Shown here piece by piece: positions 31,843 through 39,682 of a stretch of 64,000 nt of DNA. Location of the stretch: positions 4,712,001 through 4,776,000 of the forward strand of contig OZ255627.1 of assembly GCA_965276765.1 (NCBI GenBank), given 5' to 3'. The notes beneath the pieces were generated by a model. That model worked only from the letters and a program-made list of their open reading frames with translations. It was not told where the DNA came from and searched no databases. How positions within the stretch are numbered: the first letter of the stretch is position 1; the number at the start of each line of letters is the position of its first letter. The position numbers and the translations under genes were made by a program. The DNA is from G965276765 sp965276765 (GTDB lineage: Bacteria > Actinomycetota > Acidimicrobiia > Acidimicrobiales > Palsa-688).

Positions 31843-33069
31843 ATGGCGAGCATCACAAAACGATCAACGGCAACGGGCGAGATCCGCTACGACGTCCGGG
31901 CCCGTATCGGCGGGCGGGCCGTGACCAAGACATTCCGCCGCCGACGCGATGCCGATTCCTGGAGAACCACCCTCGAGGCCGACCAGTTGCAGGGCATGGC
32001 CGTCGATCCTCGTCGCAGTCGAGTCCACCTGAGGGACTACGCCGCCACGTGGCTCGAGGACCGCCCGGAACTGGCCGCCACCACACGACAGGACTACAGC
32101 AAGATCCTTCAACACCACATCGGACCGACCTTCGGATCCAAGGAGCTGGCCGCCATCACCACCCCGGCCGTACGCTCGTGGTGGGCGGCATTGTCGCGCG
32201 ACCACCCGGCCCGCGCCGCCAAGAGCTACCGACTCTTGCGGACGATCCTCGGCACGGCCGAGTCCGACGGCCTCATCGCTCGCAACCCCTGCCGGGTCTC
32301 AGGGGCAGGGCAGGAACGCTCTCCTGAGCGGCCGACGGCATCCGTCGCGGAGGCAACCGCGCTCGCCGTCGCCATGCCGGCCCCACTGGCCTGCCTGGTG
32401 CACCTGGCCGCGTGGTGTGGACTCCGGCGCGGTGAGCTCCTGGCGTTGCGCCGCCGAGACGTCGACATCCTTCAACGAGTCGTCCACGTCGAGCGCTCCA
32501 TGGCCCAGCTCGCCGACGGGACCATCCTGATCAAGGAGCCCAAGACCAGGGTCGGGCGCCGCCCCGTGGCCGTCCCTCCTCATCTCGTGCCGGTACTCGA
32601 GGCCCACCTGAGGCTGCACGTAAACTCCTCCCCTGAAGCCCTGGTCTTCACCGGTGACAAGGGTGGGCCGCTGCGGGCCAATGTGCTGCAGGCCGCATGG
32701 AATACGGCTCGCCGCCAGGTCGGCCGGCCCGACCTGCACATGCACGACCTTCGCCACAGCGGAAACACCTGGGCGGCCGCCACCGGCGCCAGCACCGCCG
32801 AGCTGATGGCTCGCATGGGCCACGCCAGTCCGGCCGCTGCGCTCCGTTACCAGCACGCCACCCGGGAGCGGGACCGGGCCATCGCCGACGCCCTCACGGC
32901 CCTGGTCGTCGACCCTGACGCAGCACGCCCGTCGGCCGCCCGCGCGATGGACGCGCGATGGAGGTCCTCACGGGCCCGGAAGCGCGAAAAAAGACCCTCG
33001 AAAAGGGTCCCTGACCTAGACTTTTGCTTGGCAGCCCCAACGGGATTCGAACCCGTGCCTCCACCTTGA
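31843..33069 (+). CDS. Tyrosine-recombinase integrase of the tRNA-Glu island
   Basis: A 408-residue integrase from ATG 31843. N-terminal arm-binding part (YDVRARIGGRAVTKTFRRRR), SAM-like core-binding domain (RDYAATWLEDRPELAATTRQ), then the catalytic domain with Arg in CGLRRGELLALRRRDV, His-x-x-Arg in LHMHDLRHSGNTWAA, MARMGHAS and Tyr in AAALRYQHAT. All catalytic residues are present, so it is probably active. The C-terminal tail runs into the att core: the last residues AAPTGFEPVPPP and the stop are encoded by tRNA-Glu 3' sequence. It reads toward the tRNA. Confidence 0.93.
   Translation: MASITKRSTATGEIRYDVRARIGGRAVTKTFRRRRDADSWRTTLEADQLQGMAVDPRRSRVHLRDYAATWLEDRPELAATTRQDYSKILQHHIGPTFGSKELAAITTPAVRSWWAALSRDHPARAAKSYRLLRTILGTAESDGLIARNPCRVSGAGQERSPERPTASVAEATALAVAMPAPLACLVHLAAWCGLRRGELLALRRRDVDILQRVVHVERSMAQLADGTILIKEPKTRVGRRPVAVPPHLVPVLEAHLRLHVNSSPEALVFTGDKGGPLRANVLQAAWNTARRQVGRPDLHMHDLRHSGNTWAAATGASTAELMARMGHASPAAALRYQHATRERDRAIADALTALVVDPDAARPSAARAMDARWRSSRARKREKRPSKRVPDLDFCLAAPTGFEPVPPP
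32941..32961. promoter_or_regulatory. Candidate integrase arm-type site, left of the tRNA-side att
   Basis: Two adjacent copies of the ACGCGCGATGG-type 11-mer, about 70 bp left of the att core and inside the integrase coding sequence. Identical tandem copies lie at 19725-19746 to the right of the other att core. Role inferred from symmetry. Confidence 0.45.
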
Positions 33070-33075
33070 GAGGGT
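33031..33075. repeat. tRNA-proximal att repeat (45 bp), right end of the island
   Basis: Identical to 19567-19611. It is the 3' half of tRNA-Glu and keeps the tRNA gene intact after integration. It also contains the integrase stop codon (33067-33069). Confidence 0.92.
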
Positions 33076-33104
33076 GATGTCCTGGGCCGCTAGACGATGG
33101 GGCC
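33032..33104 (-). tRNA. tRNA-Glu (CTC anticodon)
   Basis: The minus strand from 33104 folds as a full cloverleaf: acceptor GGCCCCA/TGGGGCT, D-arm TCTAGCGGCCCAGGA, anticodon loop CTCTCAA (anticodon CTC), T-arm with GGTTCGAATCC. No CCA is encoded. It is the integration target of the neighbouring island. Confidence 0.95.
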
Positions 33105-33242
33105 GTGAAGCAACCGTCCGATGATATCGGATGCCCCGCCACCGCTGCGACGACGGCGACGACGATGCGGGGTCGCCTGCCGACTCCCTACTATTGCCGG
33201 GTCGGAGCCGACCGACCCGTCGAGTCCCATTGAGGAGTGCCC

Positions 33243-33833
33243 GTGACCTCTGCCGTGCCCGCCGCCCGCCGTCCCGCCGTTCTGAGCGACCTGATCCCTG
33301 GGGCGTTGCTCCGAGATATCGCCCTCGTAGTCGGCGGGGCCGCCCTCGTCGGGTTGCTGGCCCAGCTCTCGTTTCCCATCCCGGGCAGCCCGGTCCCCGT
33401 GACCGGACAGACCCTCGGGGTCCTCCTCGGCGGAGCGGCGCTCGGATGGCGCCGCGGGGCGACGGCGATGACCCTGTATCTGGTGGCCGGGGTCGCAGGA
33501 GTCCCCTGGTTTGCCGGCCACGGGCACGGCGCGGCCCTCGCCTCGTTGGGGTACGTGATCGCCTATCCCTTCGCGGCGGCCGCCGTCGGTGCGTTGGCAG
33601 GCCACGGCGGCGACCGCACCCCGGTGCGGATGCTGGTGTCGATGGCCATCGGGAGCGCCATCATCTATGGGATCGGGGTCCCCTACCTGGCGCTCGACGC
33701 CCACCTCTCGGCTGGCATCGCCCTGCATGAGGGAGTGACACCATTTCTCATCGGCGACGCGCTCAAGGCCGTCGCCGCGGCCGGGCTGCTCCCTGCGACC
33801 TGGGCCATGCTTCGCCATTACGGCGATAAGTGA
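33243..33833 (+). CDS. bioY: BioY biotin transporter substrate-binding (S) component
   Basis: A 196-residue, five- or six-helix membrane protein. The family signature is clear: LAQLSFPIPGSPVPVTGQTL near the N-terminus, LGWRRGATAMTLYLVAGVAG, and GYVIAYPFAAAAVGAL. BioY binds biotin and works with an ECF energy-coupling module, or alone in organisms without one; no EcfA/T genes are visible here. GTG 33243 is chosen because GAGGAG ends 5 nt before it; GTG 33237 lies inside that sequence. It is the first core gene after the tRNA-Glu island. Confidence 0.93.
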   Translation: MTSAVPAARRPAVLSDLIPGALLRDIALVVGGAALVGLLAQLSFPIPGSPVPVTGQTLGVLLGGAALGWRRGATAMTLYLVAGVAGVPWFAGHGHGAALASLGYVIAYPFAAAAVGALAGHGGDRTPVRMLVSMAIGSAIIYGIGVPYLALDAHLSAGIALHEGVTPFLIGDALKAVAAAGLLPATWAMLRHYGDK

Positions 33834-34216
33834 CCTAGCGAGCGCCGGCAGTGGGCTAGGACGGCGAGGAGATGTAGAGACGTCGACGAGCGGCCGCCAA
33901 AAACGGGAACGCTCGTTGGACTACTTTCGTGCGTTTCCGATCATCGGGGCTGACGCAAGATTTTTTTCTGAAGCGAAGGCCGACAATTTTTCGTGCGCAC
34001 ACCAGCGCGAGTGGGCCCGGGAAGGCGCAAACTAGCTGGTCGAGGGCCGGAACACCGGTGGATCGGCGTCGAGATCGCTCGCGAAGAATGCGCAAGTTGA
34101 CCCATCCATCGGCAACGCAGCTACGAAGTAGTCGTATATTCACGGACGCGGGCGGGCCAGTGGTATCGGCGTGCTCGCTTCCCATCACAGAGAAGCAGGG
34201 AGGGCAGAGTAGCCCG
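33834..34216. other. Upstream region of the Tat-protein/DUF4331 pair
   Basis: 383 bp, less GC-rich than the flanks. No coding frame with a domain. It contains TTGACC at 34097-34102 and TATATT at 34135-34140, which resemble promoter boxes but are too far apart (32 bp) to form one promoter; either may belong to a different one. Confidence 0.4.
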
Positions 34217-34525
34217 ATGTCCACTTTCAGCCGTAGGTTGTTCATGAAGCGGGGTGGGATGACGGTTGCGGCCGCGGCAGTGGCCACCCCGAGCCTCGGG
34301 TCGCTGCTGAGCACCGGCAGCACCGAAGCCCCAGAAGTGGCAGGTGATACAAGCGGTGTCGCGGCGGAGTCAACAGCCGGCGCATCGTCGAACTTGACCC
34401 AGCCCCTCGTGGCCAGGATCCAAAACGCGGCCACCGGAGAGATCAGCATCTACTCCGGGACCCAGGAGATCACCTATCACGACCCGGAGATGACGTCTCG
34501 TTTGATGCGCGCCGTCCCCGGCTAG
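34217..34525 (+). CDS. Small Tat-signal secreted protein
   Basis: A 102-residue protein from ATG 34217 with GAGGG upstream. It begins FSRRLFMKRGGMTVAAAAVA, a twin-arginine signal (S-R-R-x-F-x-K) followed by a hydrophobic stretch. The mature part is short, Ser/Thr/Ala-rich, and ends in a compact piece (PLVARIQNAATGEISIYSGT then ITYHDPEMTSRLMRAV). No cofactor motif. It lies 104 bp upstream of the DUF4331 gene, and such small Tat proteins accompany DUF4331 or other redox proteins. It could export a partner in a piggy-back manner. Confidence 0.75.
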   Translation: MSTFSRRLFMKRGGMTVAAAAVATPSLGSLLSTGSTEAPEVAGDTSGVAAESTAGASSNLTQPLVARIQNAATGEISIYSGTQEITYHDPEMTSRLMRAVPG

Positions 34526-34629
34526 CTGCACCGATCACCCCAGCGGTACCGATTCACGTGCCGACGGCGTGACCAACGCGGTCATGCTGCCGGCCCAAGC
34601 AGCCTCACTCCTCATCTGAAAGGTTATCA

Positions 34630-36231
34630 ATGTCATCACATCGCGAAGCTCCGCAGATCTCCAAGGATCCCACCGCGGACAGCACCGACGTCTACGCCTT
34701 CGTCAGCCCCGACGATCCGTCGAAGGTCACGATGATCGCCAACTACATCCCCCTCGAGAGCCCCGACGGCGGGCCCACGTTCTACGAGTTCTCCGACGAA
34801 GTGATGTACAACATCAACGTCGACAACAACGGCGACGGCCTCGCCGAGGTGATGTTCCAGTTCTACTTCACAACCAAGAACGAGATCCCCACCTCCTTCC
34901 TCTACAACGACGGCCCCATCACCGCCCTGACCGGCAAGGGGGCGGCGCTGTGGAACCGCAAGCAGACGTTCACCTGCGTCCGCCATGTCTACAACGGCTC
35001 CACCCACAACCTCGAGAAGACGACGGTCCTGGCCGACAACGCGCCATGCCCGCCGTGCAACATCGGGCCCCTCTCGACCCCCAACTATGCGACCGCTCTC
35101 GCCGACAAGGCCATCGTCACCAACGGCAGGACAAAGATGTTCGCGGGCCAGCGGGCCGAAGGCTTCTACGTCGACCTCGGCGCCGTCTTCGACCTCGGCG
35201 ACCTGAGCACCTTCGCTGCAGACCACTTCCCCCAGGGCATGTTGGCGAACATGCCGGGCGTCAATTCGACCGCAGCGGTCAACGTCCACTCGCTGGCCGT
35301 GGAAACCGACATCTCCCTCCTCACCTCGACCGGCAAGGTCCCGACGAGCGCGACCGACCCCACCGCCATCCTCGGTGTCTGGACCTCGGCCAGCCGTCAG
35401 AAGGTGCGGATGTACGAGCACAACGCCGTGGACACCAACACCGGTCCTTGGGTGCAGGTCTCCCGACTCGGCAACCCGCTGATCAACGAGCTGCTGACCC
35501 CGCTCGGCCAGAAGGACATGTGGAACGCGTCCCGTCCCGTTTCCGACAAGCAATTCGCCAACAACGTCACGCATCCCCTGCTCGGCGAGCTGCTCCCGCT
35601 GCTCTACAGCTCGGACGGCGCCGGCAAGAACAGTGTCTTCCCCAACCTGTTCGCGTACAACTCTAAGACGAACGGGTACTACAAGAAGTACGGTCGCCTC
35701 GACCTGCTCGCCATCCTCATGACGGGCATCCCGCCCGGCATCGTGGCGGCCGACTTCTCCACCTACCCGAAGAAGTTCACGACGGTGGCGGCATTCCTGG
35801 CCAACTCGGTCATTGCCGACCAGCTTCGGCTCAACGTGGCCATCAAGCCGGTCGCCCCCGGCGCCAGCACCTACAGCAACCTCGGGGTCATCGGCGGCGA
35901 CGTCGGCGGCTTCCCCAACGGCCGGCGCGTCTCCGACGACGTAGCCACCATCGAGCTGCGAGCCGTGGCCGGCGCCACGCTGCCGTTGATCAACGGCATC
36001 ACCACGCCGAAGAACCACTTCAAGGCGGATGCCGCCGCAGGCGGCACTTTCCCTCAGACCGTCGCCAATGGGGTGAACTTCGGCCTGACGACTAACGGCA
36101 GCGACGCCACGGCCAAGGGCACCGAGACCTACCTGTCCAGCTTCCCGTACCTGGGCACGCCCTACAGCGGGTATCTCACACCCATGAATACCCCGGCGAG
36201 CAAGGGCACCACCGGAGACCGAACCTCGTAG
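34630..36231 (+). CDS. DUF4331 domain protein without its own signal peptide
   Basis: A 533-residue protein with AAAGG before ATG 34630. It begins SSHREAPQISKDPTADSTDV, which is the usual start of the mature DUF4331 domain, and continues YAFVSPDDPSKVTMIANYIP and later VHSLAVETDISLL, EHNAVDTNTGPWVQVSRLG and GRRVSDDVATIEL. DUF4331 proteins are normally exported beta-rich proteins of unknown function. Here no signal peptide precedes the SHREAP motif; the small Tat protein upstream may supply export. A strong hairpin terminator follows. Confidence 0.9.
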   Translation: MSSHREAPQISKDPTADSTDVYAFVSPDDPSKVTMIANYIPLESPDGGPTFYEFSDEVMYNINVDNNGDGLAEVMFQFYFTTKNEIPTSFLYNDGPITALTGKGAALWNRKQTFTCVRHVYNGSTHNLEKTTVLADNAPCPPCNIGPLSTPNYATALADKAIVTNGRTKMFAGQRAEGFYVDLGAVFDLGDLSTFAADHFPQGMLANMPGVNSTAAVNVHSLAVETDISLLTSTGKVPTSATDPTAILGVWTSASRQKVRMYEHNAVDTNTGPWVQVSRLGNPLINELLTPLGQKDMWNASRPVSDKQFANNVTHPLLGELLPLLYSSDGAGKNSVFPNLFAYNSKTNGYYKKYGRLDLLAILMTGIPPGIVAADFSTYPKKFTTVAAFLANSVIADQLRLNVAIKPVAPGASTYSNLGVIGGDVGGFPNGRRVSDDVATIELRAVAGATLPLINGITTPKNHFKADAAAGGTFPQTVANGVNFGLTTNGSDATAKGTETYLSSFPYLGTPYSGYLTPMNTPASKGTTGDRTS

Positions 36232-36268
36232 GTCCGCCGGCTGACAGCACATAGCACCACAGAACGAA

Positions 36269-36294
36269 GGGCCCGGACGCAAGCGTCCGGGCCC
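36269..36294. terminator. Hairpin terminator after the DUF4331 gene
   Basis: GGGCCCGGACGC (36269-36280), loop AA, GCGTCCGGGCCC (36283-36294): a perfect 12-bp stem, 37 bp after the stop codon. No U-run, as is common in GC-rich actinobacteria. It also stands just past the 3' end of the tRNA-Gln gene on the other strand. Confidence 0.85.
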
Positions 36295-36309
36295 CTCGTA
36301 GGTTCCTGG

Positions 36310-36381
36310 CTCGGGGGGAAGGACTCGAACCCTCAATGACAGGACCAGAACCTGCTGTGTTGCCGTTTACACCACCCCCGA
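36310..36381 (-). tRNA. tRNA-Gln (CTG anticodon)
   Basis: From 36381 on the minus strand: acceptor TCGGGGG/CCCCCGA with discriminator G, D-arm, anticodon loop TTCTGGT (anticodon CTG) with stem CAGG/CCTG, T-arm GGTTCGAGTCC. No CCA encoded. It follows the gltX and YdcF-like genes on the same strand by 16 bp. Confidence 0.93.
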
Positions 36382-36397
36382 AGGGCGCTCGAAAACC

Positions 36398-37171
36398 TTA
36401 GCGGCTCGACCGGGCTATCGCCGTCAGAGCACCGAAGACCGATCCGTTGGCCCCCCGGGTCATCTCCGAGAGATGCCGCCACCCGACGATCCGCCCCGCC
36501 GCCACCTCCACCGACTCCTTCAGGTAGTAGGGGACGACATGGATCCCACGGATCGGCGAGGTAGGCGTCGGCGACACGTAGGCCTTCAGCCCGAGGGCCC
36601 CGGCCATCAGCCGTACGCGCTCTTCGTGGAAGGGATCGGAGACGAGGAGCACCGTCGTTGCCTTGCGATCGTCAAGCACGGCGTCAACGGCCGTGAGCGA
36701 CTGCCAGGTGTTGCGGCCCTGGACGACGCGCACGATGTCGGCCTGGGGGACGCCTCTCGCCGCCAGGTACATGGCACCGGCCGCCGCCTCGGTGTAGGTG
36801 TCGCCGGGCTCCTTGCCTCCCGTGACCACGATGAGAGGGGCCAGGTGGCGACGCCAGAGGCTGAGGGCGTGCGACAGGCGGGAGGCCAGGTCAGGCGAAG
36901 GGACGCCGTTGTACTGCGCCGCCCCGAGCACCACGATGGCGTCGGCATCGCGGTCCTGCACCAGATGGGCGGCGTAGACCACCTGCCCGAGGGACACGGC
37001 GAGGTAGACGACCACGGCTCCGACGGCGAGGCCGACCAGGCGAGCCGGGCGACCGAACCCTGCCTTCCGACCGAGCCCTGCCCTGCGACCGCTCCGCCGC
37101 GTCGGACCCGACGGCACCGCTTCGGGGCTGGCCACCTCTCGACGTCGGGCGACTGCTTGGCGTTGGGCCAC
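36398..37171 (-). CDS. YdcF-like (DUF218) membrane-anchored protein
   Basis: A 257-residue protein. A basic N-terminus (about 40 residues) leads into one membrane helix (LVGLAVGAVVVYLAVSLG), then the DUF218 alpha/beta domain: ADAIVVLGAAQYNGVPSPDL, LIVVTGGKEPGDTYTEAAAG, VVQGRNTWQSLTAVDAV and LLVSDPFHEERVRLMAGALG. Members are linked to envelope metabolism and vancomycin-related or cell-wall phenotypes in some bacteria; the reaction is not known. It begins 2 nt after the gltX stop, so it is co-transcribed. Confidence 0.88.
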   Translation of the reverse strand: MAQRQAVARRREVASPEAVPSGPTRRSGRRAGLGRKAGFGRPARLVGLAVGAVVVYLAVSLGQVVYAAHLVQDRDADAIVVLGAAQYNGVPSPDLASRLSHALSLWRRHLAPLIVVTGGKEPGDTYTEAAAGAMYLAARGVPQADIVRVVQGRNTWQSLTAVDAVLDDRKATTVLLVSDPFHEERVRLMAGALGLKAYVSPTPTSPIRGIHVVPYYLKESVEVAAGRIVGWRHLSEMTRGANGSVFGALTAIARSSR

Positions 37172-37172
37172 G

Positions 37173-38558
37173 TCAGGACGCGGGGGCTCCGGCCTCCAGG
37201 CGCCGCGCCGCGGCGGCCAGCCGGCGCAGGGTGCGGTCCCGGCCGAGCACCTCGAGCGACTCGAAGAGCGGCGGCCCGACCGTCCGGCCCGTCACGGCCA
37301 GGCGCACGGGCTCCTGGGCCCGACCGAGTTGGCCGACGCCGGCGGCCTCGCCGGCGGCCACAGTGGCGTCCCGTATCGACTCGGCGTCCCAGCCGCAGGT
37401 GACGAAGCGCTCTGCCGCTCCGGCGATGATGAGAGCGAACGCCGGTTGCTTGCGGACCGATCGGTCCCAGGCCTCGGGGTCGACATGGGGCTCGGTGAGG
37501 TAGAGGAAATCTGACATCGCCCATACCTCTGCGAGGGTGCGGCTGCGCTCCTGGACGAGGGGCAGGATGGGTGTCACCCGAGCGGTGAGCCAGCCGACCG
37601 AGCGGGCGAGCATCTCGTCGCTCGGGAGGGCCCGGAGGTATCTGGCGTTGATGTCGGTGAGCTTGCGCTCGTCGAAGACGGCACCGGCGCTCTTGACGTC
37701 CTCGAGGCGAAACTCGGCGGTCATCTCCTCCAGGCTCAGGATCTCGCGATCGCTCCCTGGCGACCAGCCGAGCAAGACGAGGTAGTTGCGGAACGCCTCG
37801 GGCAGGAATCCATCGTCGCGGTAGTCCTCGACCGCGACCCGATCACGCCGTTTGGAGAGCTTCTTCTTCGCCTGGTTGAGGATCAGCGGCGTATGGGCAA
37901 AGACGGGCGGAGAACCGTACCCGAGGGCCTCCCAGAGCAGGACATAGCGCGAGGTGTTGCTCACGTGGTCCTCGCCCCTGATGACGTGACTGATCGCCAT
38001 GTCCGAGTCGTCGACGGTGTTGGCGACAAGGAAGAGAGCATCGCCGTTGGACTTGCGGATCACGAAGTCGAGGATGGAACCGTTGTCCACCTTCACGTCG
38101 CCGCGGATGATGTCGGTGAACGATGTCGTGCCGTCGTCGGGCGTACGGAAGCGGACGACGCGGCCCGGCCCCGGCTCGAGGCCCCGGTCGCGACAGAACC
38201 CGTCGTAGCCAGGAGGACCGCCCCTGCCCCGGGCCCGTTCCTCTACCGCTGCGGTGGTGCAGTCACAGGCGTAGGCGTGCCCGGAGGCGAGCAGGGCGTC
38301 GACGGCGGCGCGGTGGTTGGGACCAAGCGCCGACTGCAGGACCGGTCCCTCGTCCCAGTCGAGGCCGAGCCAGAGCAGGGCCCGCTGGATGCCGTCGATC
38401 TGCTCCGGCTGGTTGCGCTCCCTGTCGGTGTCCTCGATGCGCAGCACGAACGTCCCGCCCTGCTGGCGGGCGAACAACCAGTTGAACAGGGCGGTACGGG
38501 CCGTGCCGACGTGGAAGTAGCCGGTAGGTGAGGGGGCGATGCGGACGCGCGGCGGCAT
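37173..38558 (-). CDS. gltX: Glutamyl-tRNA synthetase
   Basis: A class-I synthetase of 461 residues. HIGH-type motif in RIAPSPTGYFHVGTARTALF, RIEDTDRERN, ISHVIRGEDHVSNTSR and KMSKS-type KKKLSKRRDR. A CDC pair at about residue 98 with a downstream Cys suggests the zinc site. The C-terminal anticodon-binding domain is complete. Actinobacteria generally lack GlnRS and charge tRNA-Gln with Glu for GatCAB to amidate; the tRNA-Gln gene just downstream fits that, though one cannot tell discrimination from sequence here. Confidence 0.96.
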   Translation of the reverse strand: MPPRVRIAPSPTGYFHVGTARTALFNWLFARQQGGTFVLRIEDTDRERNQPEQIDGIQRALLWLGLDWDEGPVLQSALGPNHRAAVDALLASGHAYACDCTTAAVEERARGRGGPPGYDGFCRDRGLEPGPGRVVRFRTPDDGTTSFTDIIRGDVKVDNGSILDFVIRKSNGDALFLVANTVDDSDMAISHVIRGEDHVSNTSRYVLLWEALGYGSPPVFAHTPLILNQAKKKLSKRRDRVAVEDYRDDGFLPEAFRNYLVLLGWSPGSDREILSLEEMTAEFRLEDVKSAGAVFDERKLTDINARYLRALPSDEMLARSVGWLTARVTPILPLVQERSRTLAEVWAMSDFLYLTEPHVDPEAWDRSVRKQPAFALIIAGAAERFVTCGWDAESIRDATVAAGEAAGVGQLGRAQEPVRLAVTGRTVGPPLFESLEVLGRDRTLRRLAAAARRLEAGAPAS

Positions 38559-38613
38559 TGGGCCACCACGCTACCGGCCGCCGGCCGGCCCCTAGTCGAC
38601 CCTGGCGATGGCC

Positions 38614-39555
38614 TCAGCTGGCCAGCAGGTCGTGGGCGTCGCTGCCCACGAGGTGACGTCGCAGCTTGATGATGGCGTCGCGCTCGATGCGCCGGACCCG
38701 CTCTGCGGTGAGGTTGAGCATCTCCCCCACCTCGCCTTGGGTCCTCGGCTCGCCCCGATCGAGGCCGTAGCGCAGCCACAGCACCTCGCGCTCGTTGTCC
38801 GGGAGCCTCGAGAGAAATCCCTCGACCTCCTTGGGCAGGAGCGACCCGGCGACCGACTCGAAGGGCGACTCGGCCGATTGGTTGACCACAAGGTCACCGA
38901 GGCTCGTGTCGCCGTCCTCCCCCACGCTGACGTCGAGGCTCATCGGATCGGCGTCGTAGCGGAGCAGCTCGGCCAGATCGGCTTCGGACATACCCATGCC
39001 CTGGGCCACCTCGAGCAGGGTCGGAGGACGCCCATTGGCGGCCTCGAGCTCGCTCTGGAGGCGACGGGCCCTGCGGATCTCGTCACCGACGTGGGCTGGC
39101 ACCCTGACGGTGTGGGCCGTGTTTTCGATGGCCCGGCCGATGGCCTGACGGATCCACCAGGTGGCGTAGGTCGAGAACTTGAAGCCCTTGCGCCAGTCGA
39201 ACTTCTCGACGGCGTGGATGAGGCCAAGGTTGCCCTCTTGGATCAGGTCACCGAGCGGCAGGCCCGACCACTGGTACTTGCGGGCGACCGAGACGACGAG
39301 ACGCAGGTTGGCGTTGACGAACTGAGCGCTCGCCACCTCGGCCTCGCGGACCTGGCGTTGGAGCTGCCGGCGCTGGCGGGTGGGAACCTTCTCCCCGCTT
39401 TCCAGCTGCTCCTTGGCCGTCTGGCCCTCCTGGATCACCTGACCGAGACGCATCTCGTCGGCCTTCGTAAGTAGCGGGAAGCTTCCCGCCTCGTCGAGGT
39501 ACAGGCCGAGCAGATCGGGGCCGGCTCCCATGGTGCGTCGCTTTGTATCGTTCAT
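38614..39555 (-). CDS. Sigma-70 family RNA polymerase sigma factor (RpoD/SigB-like, group 1-2)
   Basis: A 313-residue sigma factor. Region 1.2 (DLLGLYLDEAGSFPLLTKAD), region 2 with NLRLVVSVARKYQWSGLPLGDLIQEGNLGL and the -10-binding FKFSTYATWWIRQAI (regions 2.3-2.4), region 3 (VRVPAHVGDEIRRARR) and region 4 with REVLWLRYGLDRGEPRTQGE plus the -35-binding HTH (LNLTAERVRRIERDAIIKLR). There is no long region 1.1, so this is a group 2 or compact principal sigma. It sits between the encapsulin and gltX genes on the same strand. Confidence 0.93.
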   Translation of the reverse strand: MNDTKRRTMGAGPDLLGLYLDEAGSFPLLTKADEMRLGQVIQEGQTAKEQLESGEKVPTRQRRQLQRQVREAEVASAQFVNANLRLVVSVARKYQWSGLPLGDLIQEGNLGLIHAVEKFDWRKGFKFSTYATWWIRQAIGRAIENTAHTVRVPAHVGDEIRRARRLQSELEAANGRPPTLLEVAQGMGMSEADLAELLRYDADPMSLDVSVGEDGDTSLGDLVVNQSAESPFESVAGSLLPKEVEGFLSRLPDNEREVLWLRYGLDRGEPRTQGEVGEMLNLTAERVRRIERDAIIKLRRHLVGSDAHDLLAS

Positions 39556-39682
39556 GTCACGCCCTCAACCAACATCTCATCGATCGTTTCCGAATCGAAC
39601 AACGCCGCTACGGTCGCCTTTATGCCATCTCCGAGGCTTTCCGGCTCGATTGTGACAGATGACACGTACGTGGTGGGGTCGG

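Noticed and set aside
34097..34140. Promoter formed by TTGACC and TATATT
   Set aside because: The spacing of 32 bp is far from 16-19, so these cannot be one sigma-70 promoter.
34636..36336. A 566-codon minus-strand frame
   Set aside because: Antisense to the DUF4331 gene; its C-terminus has no family and its start lies in the tRNA-Gln gene.
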